NCBI GenBank assembly: GCA_964568735.1
Contig: CAZMRF010000022.1
Coordinates: forward strand, 1 to 64,000
Direction of reading: 5' to 3'
DNA from: CAZMRF01 sp964568735
Lineage (GTDB): Bacteria; Acidobacteriota; Polarisedimenticolia; JACPZX01
Length of the DNA stretch: 64,000 nucleotides
Shown here: one piece after another, positions 16,467-24,815 of the stretch
Position numbering within the stretch: the stretch's first letter is position 1
Layout of the letters: every line of letters begins with the position of its first letter
Position numbers and translations under genes: made by a program
Notes under the pieces: model-generated
Databases searched by the model: none
What the model saw: the letters and a program-made list of their open reading frames with translations, nothing else
Told to the model about the DNA's origin: nothing

Positions 16467-17549
16467 TCAGCGGTCCGGGCGGCGAACGCGGCTGATGCTT
16501 CGGGAGTCGCCGCCGCGGCGGCGCACGGCGATGAGCTCGGCCACGATGCTGACGGCGATCTCGCCGGGGTTGTCGGCTCCGATGTCCAGTCCGATCGGCG
16601 CGTGGAGGCGATCCAGGGCCTCCCGGCTGAACCCCTCGGCCGCGAGCTTGGCCTTGAGGATCGCCACCTTGCGGGCGCTCCCGATCATCCCGATGTAGGC
16701 GGCCGGGCTTCCAAGGAGCTTGCGAACGACTCTCTCGTCGTGCTGGTGGCCGCGCGTCACGACGACGAGGCTGGTATGGCGATCGACGGGCAGGCCGGCT
16801 CCCGCCTCATCGAAGGAGATGACCCGCGTCTCATCGGCGTCAGGATGGCGCGCGCGGCTCGCGAAGGCCTCCCGGTCGTCCACGACCATCACGCGGAAGC
16901 CGGCCGTGGCGGCTACTCTCGCGGTCTCCCGCGAGACGTGGCCGCCGCCGAAGAGAATGAGAGTGGGAATGACGGGGATCGACTCCATGAAGACCTTGCC
17001 GGCCCCCTCGACCTCGTCGATCCGGAAGCCGTCCGATCCCATCAGCGCCGCTGCCGCGTCCCCCACGCGCCGATCGGCGCCGGAGTCTCCGAGGGAGCCG
17101 ACGGCGGCGCCGCTTCCGAGCACGACCTTCCCGGCCGCCCCCTCGCGGGGCCCCGCCAGGGCCGTCGCCATCACCGCATCCTCCCGCCGCTCGAGGAGCA
17201 CCGCACAGCGCTCCATCACGGGGATGACGGGGCCCGGCCGCAGCGCCTCCGTGAGGATCTCGACGGTCCCGCCGCAGTTCAGCCCCTCGGCACCCGCCTG
17301 GCTCTCGGTGAGGACGAACCTCTTGAGGATGGGAGAGCCGTCACCTTCGAGGGCTTCGCGCGCTCCCGCGTAGACCTCCGCCTCGAGGCACCCGCCGCCC
17401 ACCGTACCCCTGAGCGTGCCGTCCGGCAGGACGAGCATCTTCGAGCGGCGCGACATCGGAAGCGAGCCGCTGGCGGAGACGATCGTGGAGAGGGCCACGC
17501 GGCTTCCGCCCGCGAGGACGCCGAGGGCCTCCCTGATGAGCTTCAGCAT
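16467..17549 (-). CDS. xdhC: XdhC/CoxI family molybdenum hydroxylase maturation factor
   Basis: 360 residues. The N-terminal XdhC/CoxI domain carries a typical nucleus RGTVGGGCLEAEVY followed by a Cys near LNCGGTVEIL. The C-terminal XdhC Rossmann domain begins at LILFGGGHVSRETARVA and ends near the motif YIGMIGSARKVAIL. Such proteins bind and sulfurate molybdenum cofactor and insert it into xanthine dehydrogenase, aldehyde oxidase or CO dehydrogenase. A promoter lies just upstream (17571-17600) and predicts a leader of only about 15 bases. No molybdenum hydroxylase subunit is present nearby; coxE-like and coxD-like genes lie 5-7 kb away on the same strand. Confidence 0.9.
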   Translation of the reverse strand: MLKLIREALGVLAGGSRVALSTIVSASGSLPMSRRSKMLVLPDGTLRGTVGGGCLEAEVYAGAREALEGDGSPILKRFVLTESQAGAEGLNCGGTVEILTEALRPGPVIPVMERCAVLLERREDAVMATALAGPREGAAGKVVLGSGAAVGSLGDSGADRRVGDAAAALMGSDGFRIDEVEGAGKVFMESIPVIPTLILFGGGHVSRETARVAATAGFRVMVVDDREAFASRARHPDADETRVISFDEAGAGLPVDRHTSLVVVTRGHQHDERVVRKLLGSPAAYIGMIGSARKVAILKAKLAAEGFSREALDRLHAPIGLDIGADNPGEIAVSIVAELIAVRRRGGDSRSISRVRRPDR

Positions 17550-17570
17550 CGAAATCGGGTCTCAACGGCG

Positions 17571-17600
17571 AGAGTAGGCAGCCACCGGCAGGAGTGTCAA
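17571..17600 (-). promoter_or_regulatory. Promoter of xdhC
   Basis: On the minus strand, TTGACA (17600-17595), an 18-base spacer and TACTCT (17576-17571). The start codon is at 17549, so the transcript leader would be roughly 15 bases. No Shine-Dalgarno sequence is visible. Confidence 0.6.
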
Positions 17601-17666
17601 GGCTCGCATTCCTCATGCACGCCGGCGCTGGACTCGAAGCGCCGCCCCGTGACAGGATGGGCCCCC

Positions 17667-18281
17667 ATGTCCAAGGAATCCATGAGCGAGATCCTGCCAG
17701 GGGTCTTCACCTGGGGGTTCGATTCACCGGAGAAGCGGATTCGATTCAACGGCTGGTACCTGGCCACGCCCGGGGAGCCGATCCTCGTCGATCCACCCCC
17801 GTGTCCGGAGTCCATCATCGAGGAGATCGAGCACAGAGGCGTCCCGCGCGCAATCCTGCTGACGAACAAGGACCACACCCGGGAGTCCGACAACCTGGCC
17901 GGCCGCTTCCGGGCGCCGATCCTGATCCACCAGGCCGACGCCCCGCTCGTCAGCCGCCGCATCGGGGGGGTCTTCAAGCACGGAGACGATCTGCCCGGAG
18001 AGGTGCATGCAATCCGTATCCCCGACGGCAAGTCGCCCGGCGAGACGGCTTTCCTGATCCGGCGCGTCAACGCCGTCCTCCTCGGCGATGCCCTCATCGG
18101 GAAGCCACCCGGGCAGCTCAACCTCCTCCCGCCCGAGAAGTACGCCGACGTGTCGAAGGCGCGCGAAGGGATCCGCAGCCTGCTGAAGTACTCCTTCGAC
18201 GGAGTGCTCGTAGGCGACGGCGAGTCGATCCCCCGCGGCGGCCGGAGGGCCGTCGAGGATTTCCTCGCGAGAGCGAACTGA
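17667..18281 (+). CDS. Metallo-beta-lactamase-fold-like protein with degenerate metal site
   Basis: About 204 residues from ATG 17667 (AGGATGGG about 8 bases before); an ATG at 17682 following AAGGA is an equally plausible start. The layout follows small MBL-fold hydrolases. There is an N-terminal beta hairpin (LPGVFTWGF...NGWYLATPGEPILVDPPP), an ILLTNKDHTRESDNL segment where true MBL enzymes have HxHxDH, and a C-terminal DGVLVGDGESI. Of the metal-binding triad only DH is retained (NKDH), so it may be inactive or use a different metal arrangement. It is divergent from xdhC. Function unknown. Confidence 0.7.
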   Translation: MSKESMSEILPGVFTWGFDSPEKRIRFNGWYLATPGEPILVDPPPCPESIIEEIEHRGVPRAILLTNKDHTRESDNLAGRFRAPILIHQADAPLVSRRIGGVFKHGDDLPGEVHAIRIPDGKSPGETAFLIRRVNAVLLGDALIGKPPGQLNLLPPEKYADVSKAREGIRSLLKYSFDGVLVGDGESIPRGGRRAVEDFLARAN

Positions 18282-18410
18282 TCAGGCGACCGCGGTCCCC
18301 GGTCACGCTCGCGCCTCTGTCTCCACACGGACCCGGAAGTGCGGTGCCCGGATCGCGGGCTGGAGGAGAACGGGGGCCTTCCTCCCGTTGCGGCACGGGA
18401 GTCTCCTGGT

Positions 18411-18440
18411 TTGACAGAGAATCGAGCGTCTCCGTATACT
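18411..18440 (+). promoter_or_regulatory. Strong promoter for the TPR protein
   Basis: TTGACA (18411-18416), an 18-base spacer and TATACT (18435-18440, five of six consensus positions). The start codon is 21 bases after the -10 element. Confidence 0.8.
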
Positions 18441-18460
18441 CGAACTCCCGCGACCCCGTC

Positions 18461-18937
18461 ATGAGCAAACGTGACCGCGCGCTCGACCTGTTCCAGCAGG
18501 CCTACGAGCAGCAGATGAAGGGAGAGCTCGATTCGGCCGTCTCCCTCTACAAGCAATCCATTGCAGTCCTGCCCACGGCCGAGGCCCACACCTTTCTGGG
18601 CTGGACCTATTCGTTCCAGGGGCGCTACGAGGAGGCCATCCGAGAATGCCTGGAGGCCATCCGCGAGGATCCCGAATTCGGCAACCCCTACAACGACATC
18701 GGCGCCTACCTCATCGAGCAGGGCCGCTACGACGAGGCCATCCCCTATCTGCAGCGCGCCCTCGTGGCCAAGCGATACGAGACCAAGCACTACCCGCACT
18801 TCAACCTGGGCAGGGCCCTGGAGAAGAAGGGGCGGTGGCTGGAGGCGATCGCGGAGTACAACGCGGCGCTCGGCATCGATGACGAGTACGTGGCCGCCCG
18901 GCGGGCCCTCCGGGGCCTGCAAGCTCTCCTGAACTGA
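18461..18937 (+). CDS. Tetratricopeptide repeat protein
   Basis: 158 residues, soluble, composed almost wholly of about four TPRs (for example AHTFLGWTYSFQGRYEEAIR, NPYNDIGAYLIEQGRYDEAI and FNLGRALEKKGRWLEAIAEY). Such small TPR proteins serve as protein-binding adaptors; no partner is evident. It has a near-consensus promoter immediately upstream, so it is probably well expressed. The next gene starts 18 bases after its stop and may be co-transcribed. Confidence 0.85.
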   Translation: MSKRDRALDLFQQAYEQQMKGELDSAVSLYKQSIAVLPTAEAHTFLGWTYSFQGRYEEAIRECLEAIREDPEFGNPYNDIGAYLIEQGRYDEAIPYLQRALVAKRYETKHYPHFNLGRALEKKGRWLEAIAEYNAALGIDDEYVAARRALRGLQALLN

Positions 18938-18954
18938 CCGGAGCCCCGCTGCCT

Positions 18955-19971
18955 GTGAGAATCCTCATCTACGGCCTCGGCGCCATCGGCCTGGAATGCG
19001 CGCGCGCGGTCGCCCGGACACCCGGGCTGACCCTCGCGGGAGCCGTCGATCTGGATCCGGCCAAGATCGGGCGCCCGCTCCGCAGCCTCATCGGTGCCCC
19101 CTCCGCGAAGCAGCCGCATCTCCCCGCCACCCGTATCGTCGCCGCGACTCTCGGCGAAGCCCTCCGGAAGGGGCGCGCGGACGTCGTCATCCACACGACC
19201 CAGTCATCGCTCGAGGCGACCTGGCTTCAGCTGGCCGAGTGCGCGGCCGCCGGCCTGCCGATCGTCTCCTCCACCGAGGAGCTGTCGTACCCGAGGGCGG
19301 TGGCTCCCCGGCTCGCGGCGAAGCTGGACAGCGTGGCCAGGCGGCACAAGGTGGCGATCCTCGGCACGGGCGTGAACCCGGGCTTCGTCATGGATCTCCT
19401 GCCCATCGTCGCCTCGGGAGCGACGCGCAACGTGAGGAGAATCCGTGTCGAGCGCATCCTCGACGCGGGAAAGCGGCGCACCCCGTTCCAGCGGAAGGTC
19501 TGCGTCGGACGCTCGCCCGCGGAGGCGCGCAGGCAGCTCAGCGCCGGCGGAGGGCACGTGGGGCTCGAGCTGTCGGCCGCCCTCATCAGCGAAGGATGCG
19601 GCCTCCCCTTCGACACGATTCGCTCCAGCGGCAGCCCGGTCATCGCCCGCCGCCCCCTGCGTTGCGCGCTCGGCACCATCGCGGTGGGGCAGGTGGCCGG
19701 GCTGAAGCAGAGCGTCAGGTGCCTCCGCGCAGGCCGGACCGTCATCTCGCTCGACATGGTGATGGCCGTGGGCGCCGACGACCCTCACGATGCCGCCATC
19801 ATCGAAGGGGACCCTCCCGTCCACCTCAGGGCCGTCGGCGGGATCTTCGGCGACAGCGCCACAGTGGCGACCCTGCTCAATGCCATCCCCCGCGTCGTGG
19901 CGGCGACGCCGGGGCTCCACACCATCCTCGATCTGCCCGTGCCCCGCACCTGGACGCCCCGCCCGCGCTAG
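18955..19971 (+). CDS. NAD(P)-binding reductase of the 2,4-diaminopentanoate dehydrogenase / DapB-like family
   Basis: 338 residues with a GTG start. The N-terminal Rossmann fold opens ILIYGLGAIGLECARAV and continues to DVVIHTTQSS. The central and C-terminal region (ILGTGVNPGFVMDLLPI) is typical of 2,4-diaminopentanoate dehydrogenase-like proteins (Ord, ornithine fermentation) and dihydrodipicolinate reductase relatives. No other ornithine-degradation gene is nearby, so the true substrate is uncertain. The stop codon TAG shares the palindrome CTAG with the stop of the convergent RNase gene. Confidence 0.75.
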   Translation: MRILIYGLGAIGLECARAVARTPGLTLAGAVDLDPAKIGRPLRSLIGAPSAKQPHLPATRIVAATLGEALRKGRADVVIHTTQSSLEATWLQLAECAAAGLPIVSSTEELSYPRAVAPRLAAKLDSVARRHKVAILGTGVNPGFVMDLLPIVASGATRNVRRIRVERILDAGKRRTPFQRKVCVGRSPAEARRQLSAGGGHVGLELSAALISEGCGLPFDTIRSSGSPVIARRPLRCALGTIAVGQVAGLKQSVRCLRAGRTVISLDMVMAVGADDPHDAAIIEGDPPVHLRAVGGIFGDSATVATLLNAIPRVVAATPGLHTILDLPVPRTWTPRPR

Positions 19972-22010
19972 GCGGGAGGCCGCGCTTCCGAGCCGGTCTC
20001 GCGCAGTCGGATCCACGCGAGCCGTGGGCGGACCTCCTCGACGATCAGCCGCAAGCGGAGCCCGGCGGCGTGATCGGGCCGAGCCGGTATCGCGGCCACC
20101 GTCAGCGTGTCGCACAGCTCGACGACCGTGCGCCTCGGCTCGGCGTGAATCACGATTCCCTCGAGCTGCTCGCCGATCCGCCCCGAGAGGTGCTTCAGGA
20201 TCCAGTAGCTCTCCGCGGCGGACTCGGCCTGCCGCGCTGCCCGCTCGGCGGCCTCCGTGGTGGCCGCGATCCGCGACAGCGCCTCGGCGTCGTAGGGCAG
20301 CGGCTCCGCGGCCAGCCACGCCTTGATCTGCCTCATCGCCGCGAGATCCTGGTAGCGCCGCAGAGGCGAGGTGATCTGCATGTAGGCGGGCACGCCCAGC
20401 GCGTAGTGGGGCTCGGGCGAGAGGCCCACTTCGCCGCGCCGCAGCCCGCGCCTCACGGCCCGGACGGCCACCGGATCGTACGGGCCGTCGGGCACCGGCT
20501 CGGGCGTGGTCTGCGGGGGCGCCTGCCGGCGGTAGATCGCGGGGATCCCGCTCGTCGCGCAGAAGCCGGCGCACTCGGAGTTGATCTGGATCATCATCTC
20601 CGCCACCAGCTCCCTCGAGATCCCCCGCTCCCCGATCCGCTTGAGGTGGATCCCCCCGTCGGCGTCGATCCGGACGCCGACCTCCGGCGTTCGCAGGATG
20701 ACGGCGCCCGCACGCAGCCGTTTTTCGCGAAGCTGATCCGCGCAGCCGCGAAGCCCGGCCAACACCCGCGCGATCCCGTCCCTCCCCTCCTGCCCCTCGA
20801 GGAGCGCGTCGGCCTCGTCGTAGGTGAGGCGCGCCGAGCACCTGATCGTGGAGGGGACGATCTCGAACTTCCGCGGCTGGGCCTCGGGGTCGAGGTGCAG
20901 GAAGAACGAGAGGCTCGGGCGCGGCTGCCCCTCGACGAGGCTGGCGGCCCCCTCGGAGATCACGGGCGGCAGCATCGTGAGGCGCCGCTCGGGGAAGTAC
21001 CAGGTGGCGGCCCGCTGGAGCGCCTCCTCGTCCACGATGTCCCCGGCCCGGACGAAGGTGCTCGGGTCGGCGATGTGCACGCCGACGATGGAAACCCCAT
21101 CCTCGCCCTCGTCCCACGAGAGGCCGTCGTCGATCTCCGACGTGTCGGCATCGTCCACGGTGAGAATCGTCAGGTGGGTCAGATCCCGTCGCGGGGCCTG
21201 GGCGGGCGAGGCTGCGGCGCGCCCCGCGGCCTCGCGGACCTCCTCCGGGAACTCGGTGCGGATCCCGAAGCGGCGGATCTCGAGGTTCTCGTCCTCCTTG
21301 AAGACTCCCAGCCTCACGAGCAGATCGAAGGCGGCCAGCCAGGCGATGGGTCCGCTCTCGCCCAGATCCTCGAGGAGGCCGGCCGCCTCCTTGCGGTTGA
21401 CGGACTCGTCGCCGTGAACGGCGAGATCGATCAGCCGATCCAGATAGTGACGGTTCACCTCACCCGGCCAGGCGTCCCCCGGTGCCTGCCCGCCCGAAAG
21501 CCGGGCCTTCACCCCGGCGATGAACGAGCTGCGGCGACGCTCCCTGTCCGACTCGACCTGGACACGGCGGAGCGTCTGCCCCACGGCTTCGCGGCTCCGA
21601 GCCGCCCATTCGTCCCCCTTGCGCTCGAAAAAGGTCCGCTCCAGGCTGAGGCGGCGGATGACCGCGGAAGTCGACGCCGCGGACTCGTCTCCGAGTGCGA
21701 GCGTCGCGAGGGAGGCCGCCGTGTGACGCCCCCCGGCATCGACGAGGATCTCCCACAGCGCGGGGACATCCACCTCCTGGGCGCGGCGGTGGGCCTCCCT
21801 GGAATGTTCGGCCGCCGCGCGGGCGCCAGATTCGGGATGAGGCGTGGCACGGCCGGCGAGGTGGGCGATCCTCGACGCGGCGATCCGCATCTGGCGCCCC
21901 TCCTCGGTGACGACCCGCCACCGGCCCTTTTCGTGCCCCAGCAGGACGGCCGTGACGAGGCTGCCTCCCTCCCAGATCTCCACCAGATCTCCGGGCTGGG
22001 AGTCGCTCAC
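19968..22010 (-). CDS. RNase II/RNB family exoribonuclease
   Basis: 680 residues. The GTG start overlaps the stop of the upstream VWA gene (GTGA), with GAGGAG just before. An N-terminal SH3/OB-like segment (GDLVEIWEGGSLVTAVLLG) and a helical region are followed by the RNB catalytic domain. Its active-site motif is TVDDADTSEIDDGLS (residues 284-298), which contains the metal-binding aspartates of RNase II (Asp289, 294, 295 and neighbours). The late motif TSPLRRYQDL and a C-terminal S1-like region are also present. It degrades RNA 3' to 5' in the cytoplasm. The N-terminal half differs from E. coli RNase II and resembles the plant chloroplast/cyanobacterial RNB type. Confidence 0.9.
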   Translation of the reverse strand: MSDSQPGDLVEIWEGGSLVTAVLLGHEKGRWRVVTEEGRQMRIAASRIAHLAGRATPHPESGARAAAEHSREAHRRAQEVDVPALWEILVDAGGRHTAASLATLALGDESAASTSAVIRRLSLERTFFERKGDEWAARSREAVGQTLRRVQVESDRERRRSSFIAGVKARLSGGQAPGDAWPGEVNRHYLDRLIDLAVHGDESVNRKEAAGLLEDLGESGPIAWLAAFDLLVRLGVFKEDENLEIRRFGIRTEFPEEVREAAGRAAASPAQAPRRDLTHLTILTVDDADTSEIDDGLSWDEGEDGVSIVGVHIADPSTFVRAGDIVDEEALQRAATWYFPERRLTMLPPVISEGAASLVEGQPRPSLSFFLHLDPEAQPRKFEIVPSTIRCSARLTYDEADALLEGQEGRDGIARVLAGLRGCADQLREKRLRAGAVILRTPEVGVRIDADGGIHLKRIGERGISRELVAEMMIQINSECAGFCATSGIPAIYRRQAPPQTTPEPVPDGPYDPVAVRAVRRGLRRGEVGLSPEPHYALGVPAYMQITSPLRRYQDLAAMRQIKAWLAAEPLPYDAEALSRIAATTEAAERAARQAESAAESYWILKHLSGRIGEQLEGIVIHAEPRRTVVELCDTLTVAAIPARPDHAAGLRLRLIVEEVRPRLAWIRLRETGSEARPPA

Positions 22011-23374
22011 AGGCTCCTCAGGATCTGACGCACGCCGGCGGCGAGTGCGTCGAGGTCGCGGACCTCGCAGGCCAGGTCGCAGGAAGGCAGGTAGACCGAC
22101 ATGACGGAGTCGCCCGTATCCCAGAGGGCTCGCGGCTCCGGGTTCAGCCAGAGGACGCGGCGGCAGCGGGAAGCAACCTCCTCGAAGGCCCAGGAGAGGG
22201 GATCGCGCCGGTTGGTGCGGGCATCGCCGAGCACGACGAGCACCGTATCGCGCCCCCCCGAGCGGAGCAACACGGAGCGCGCCTGGTAGAAAGCGCGTCC
22301 GTAGTCGCTGGGAGCCGCTGGATCGAGGTGCGGGAGGGATCGGACGATTTCCGCAAAGGAAGCGGCGCCGGCGTGCGGTCGGATGGCCTCCCCCGGCCCG
22401 TGCCTGCGCCGCGCCTGGTCCCCACCCCGGGAGGCAATCGGACCCGGGCTCCACTTCCGGATGGCCTCGGTCGCATCGCAGATGCGATCGACGAAGAGAT
22501 GGATCGCCGCGCGGTCGATCCACTCCTGAAGTCCCCTGCAAATCAGGAGGAAGAGCCCCGAGGCGCGGAGCACGCTGTGCGAGACGTCCACGAGGAGGAG
22601 GAGCCGGGGACGGCGAGGCCGCCGTTCCTTCATCGGCAGGACGAAAGGAACCCCGCCGTGAGCGAGGCTCTCGCGGACCACCTTCTTGACCCACAGCCGG
22701 CCTCTCGGGCCGCGGGCGAAGCGCCGCCCCCGCCTCAGCCGGATCTCACGGATAACGGCGGCCGCGGCGGCGGCCAGCCGGGCCTCCTCTTCCCCGCCCG
22801 CCGGCAGGATTAGATCCCGGCGGCGCGGATCCGCCTCCTCACCCGACCGGTGGCCCTCCGGGCGCGAGAGATCCCGAGGTCTCCCCTCACCCCGCCTGTC
22901 GCTCGGCCTCGACGTCAGGATTTTCCGGAGGCGGCTGCGCGGCCTCTCTGCAGATGTGATGTCAGCGGCGACGGGAGGCGCAGCACCTTTCCTTCGAGGC
23001 CGGAGAGGGGGGGGCTGGCCACGCGCAGTGGGCGCGCGCCGCGACGAGCCGGCCCTGCCTGGCTCCGGATCCCCCTCCGGAGGACGCCCCCTCCCTCGGG
23101 CTCCCCCCCCTCCCGGGCTGGCTGACCTTCCCGGCCGGTTTCCCGCGCTCCCGCGAGGTGGGGCGAACCAGGCGTCGAAGGCCTCGGAGAATAACGCCCG
23201 ATCTGCGGGGGTCTTGGCCAGGGTGCTGCACAGAGCGGCTCTGAACCGCGGGCGTGATTCAACCCCCACGACCAGGGCGGCGCGGGAGGCATCGATCTGT
23301 TCACTCGGAGAGAGGCGCAGGCCGCGCCTTCTGAGCTCTTCGATGAAACCGGAGATCATGTCCTCGGCGTGCAT
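22007..23374 (-). CDS. coxE: VWA domain protein, CoxE-like
   Basis: 455 residues. The N-terminal helical domain (1-70, SPSEQIDASRAAL) is typical of CoxE/DUF58-like VWA proteins. Residues about 70-195 form a long Pro/Gly/Arg-rich linker. The C-terminal VWA domain has the MIDAS motif LLVDVSHSV (D263, S265, S267) and later VVLGDARTNRRDP. CoxE works with the AAA+ ATPase CoxD to mature the active site of CO dehydrogenase and related enzymes; a CoxD-like ATPase lies 0.5 kb upstream on the same strand, interrupted by one small gene on the other strand. The gene is translationally coupled to the downstream RNase. The Pro/Arg-rich linker is unusually long. Confidence 0.8.
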   Translation of the reverse strand: MHAEDMISGFIEELRRRGLRLSPSEQIDASRAALVVGVESRPRFRAALCSTLAKTPADRALFSEAFDAWFAPPRGSAGNRPGRSASPGGGGARGRGRPPEGDPEPGRAGSSRRAPTARGQPPPLRPRRKGAAPPVAADITSAERPRSRLRKILTSRPSDRRGEGRPRDLSRPEGHRSGEEADPRRRDLILPAGGEEEARLAAAAAAVIREIRLRRGRRFARGPRGRLWVKKVVRESLAHGGVPFVLPMKERRPRRPRLLLLVDVSHSVLRASGLFLLICRGLQEWIDRAAIHLFVDRICDATEAIRKWSPGPIASRGGDQARRRHGPGEAIRPHAGAASFAEIVRSLPHLDPAAPSDYGRAFYQARSVLLRSGGRDTVLVVLGDARTNRRDPLSWAFEEVASRCRRVLWLNPEPRALWDTGDSVMSVYLPSCDLACEVRDLDALAAGVRQILRSL

Positions 23375-23393
23375 GGGGCCGCTCCCGGGCAGG

Positions 23394-23406
23394 GGTAAAA
23401 TTTACC
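23394..23406. promoter_or_regulatory. Operator-like palindrome GGTAAA-A-TTTACC
   Basis: A perfect inverted repeat of 6-base arms around one base, 20 bases upstream of the coxE-like start codon, in an A+T-rich island of an otherwise G+C-rich region. It is well placed to regulate coxE. A second imperfect inverted repeat, TTCTCCCG...CGGGGAGAA, lies at 23459-23482. Confidence 0.4.
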
Positions 23407-23465
23407 TCTTGTCCCGTTCATCTGCCGGGACTATTACCTGACTTGAATTTTTCTTGATTTCTCCC

Positions 23466-23494
23466 GCGACAATCGGGGAGAAGTTGCGTATTAT
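23466..23494 (+). promoter_or_regulatory. Promoter for the small secreted protein
   Basis: GCGACA (23466-23471), a 17-base spacer and TATTAT (23489-23494). The spacer and -35 overlap an inverted repeat (23459-23482), so repression or activation at this site is possible. Confidence 0.5.
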
Positions 23495-23569
23495 TACGGT
23501 GGCCCGGACGGGCCCCTGCTTCAGCCCCGTACCTGCGCCGGCAGGTGAATCGGGCCGTTCGGAGATGAA

Positions 23570-23887
23570 GTGGCCTCCTCTCAGCGAAGACTGATTGCCA
23601 CACTTGCTGTAGCCGCATTATTGGCGGCAGGTCTGCCCGCGGCAGGCTTCGCAGGTGGCTCCGATGAGCCCGGCTACACCGGCGGCAGCTCTACTTCGGT
23701 GAACCACACCGGCGGCACCACCACGGGGGGCGGCTCGACGGGCGCTCCCCCAGCCCCGGCGCCCATCCCTGAGCCGCTGGCCCCCGTGACACAGGCCGAA
23801 TCCGCACCGAGCAGTGGGTCGCTGGGGCTCCTGAACGTCCTCACCGGCTACTGGTTCACGATCAGCGCAGCGCTCACCCTGCGCTGA
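23570..23887 (+). CDS. Small secreted Gly/Ser/Thr-rich protein
   Basis: 105 residues with a GTG start, GGAG five bases before. It has a clear signal peptide (RRLIATLAVAALLAAGLPAAGFAGG), then a low-complexity Gly/Ser/Thr stretch containing TGGSSTS and TGGTTTGGGSTG, then a Pro/Ala-rich spacer and a C-terminal hydrophobic segment (LNVLTGYWFTISAALTL). I recognise no family. It sits between coxE-like and coxD-like genes but on the opposite strand. Confidence 0.6.
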   Translation: MASSQRRLIATLAVAALLAAGLPAAGFAGGSDEPGYTGGSSTSVNHTGGTTTGGGSTGAPPAPAPIPEPLAPVTQAESAPSSGSLGLLNVLTGYWFTISAALTLR

Positions 23888-23912
23888 CGGCCGGGCCACC
23901 GCGGACTCGCCC

Positions 23913-24815
23913 TCACCCTCTCTTGTAGCTCCCGGCCTCGCGCAGGACCCTCTCCACATCATCCTTGTTCTTGAGGAGCGCCCCGAGCGTCTGGCGCAGC
24001 GCGACCTCGCTCAGAGCATCGGCCCCGAGCAGCGCGAGTGAGGCGGCCCAATCGAGCGTCTCTGAGATTCCGGGGGCTTTGCGCAGATCGGAGGCTCGGA
24101 CGCGCTCCACGAACTGGACCACCTTGGCGGCCATCTCGCGACCCAGCCCGGGGACCCGCTTGCCGACGATCCTCTCCTCCTGCTCCCGCGTCGGGTATTC
24201 CACGAAGAGATAGAGGCATCGCCGCCTCAGGGCGTCGGAGAGCTCCCGCGTGTTGTTGCTCGTGAGGATTACGCGCAGAGGATGCTCCGCCTTGAGGGTG
24301 CCCAGCTCCGGGATCGACACCTGGGCATCGGAGAGCACCTCCAGGAGGAAGGCTTCGAACTCCTCGTCGGCGCGGTCGACCTCGTCGATGAGAAGAACTG
24401 TCGGGACCTTGGAGGCGATGGCAGAGAGGAGTGGCCGCGGGAGGAGGAAGTCCCTGGAGAAGAACTCGTCGGCCTGCCCCCGGAGGACAGCCATCCCGGC
24501 GTGCAGGTCGGCCGCATCACGGAGAAGGTCGCTCACCTTCTCGCGCATGAGTTGCGCGTACAGCATCTGCTTGCCGTACGACCATTCGTAGAGGGCCTTC
24601 GATTCGTCCAGCCCCTCGTAGCACTGGAGGCGGATGAGGGGAGCTTCGTGGAAGCGGGCCCAGAGCTTCGCGATCTCGGTCTTGCCGACGCCGGGGGGCC
24701 CTTCGAGCAGGAGCGGCTTGCCCAGGCTCTCCGAGAGGTAGAGGCTGATGCTGACCTCCTCGGAGCAGATGAAGCCCTCGTCCTCGAAGGCCTTCGAGAC
24801 GGCCTCGGGGGTCAT
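23913..24815 (-). CDS. coxD: MoxR/CoxD-type AAA+ ATPase
   Basis: 300 residues. Walker A is GPPGVGKT (39-46) and Walker B is PTVLLIDEVDRADEEF (about residue 140); sensor 1 is ILTSNNTRELSDALRRRC with the arginine finger. The sequence is closest in pattern to CoxD, the MoxR-type ATPase that, with CoxE, remodels and sulfurates the Mo-Cu centre of CO dehydrogenase, although other MoxR/VWA pairs exist. The ATG overlaps the stop of the DEAD-box helicase upstream by 4 bases, so it is translated from the helicase message. Confidence 0.85.
   Translation of the reverse strand: MTPEAVSKAFEDEGFICSEEVSISLYLSESLGKPLLLEGPPGVGKTEIAKLWARFHEAPLIRLQCYEGLDESKALYEWSYGKQMLYAQLMREKVSDLLRDAADLHAGMAVLRGQADEFFSRDFLLPRPLLSAIASKVPTVLLIDEVDRADEEFEAFLLEVLSDAQVSIPELGTLKAEHPLRVILTSNNTRELSDALRRRCLYLFVEYPTREQEERIVGKRVPGLGREMAAKVVQFVERVRASDLRKAPGISETLDWAASLALLGADALSEVALRQTLGALLKNKDDVERVLREAGSYKRG

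Noticed and set aside
22790..23170. Possible degeneration of the coxE-like gene
   Set aside because: Residues 70-195 are low complexity but in frame between two intact domains; a flexible linker is the simpler reading.
23680..23760. Tandem repeat or CRISPR-like structure in the small secreted protein
   Set aside because: The Gly/Thr/Ser repeats are imperfect coding repeats with no fixed unit or spacer.
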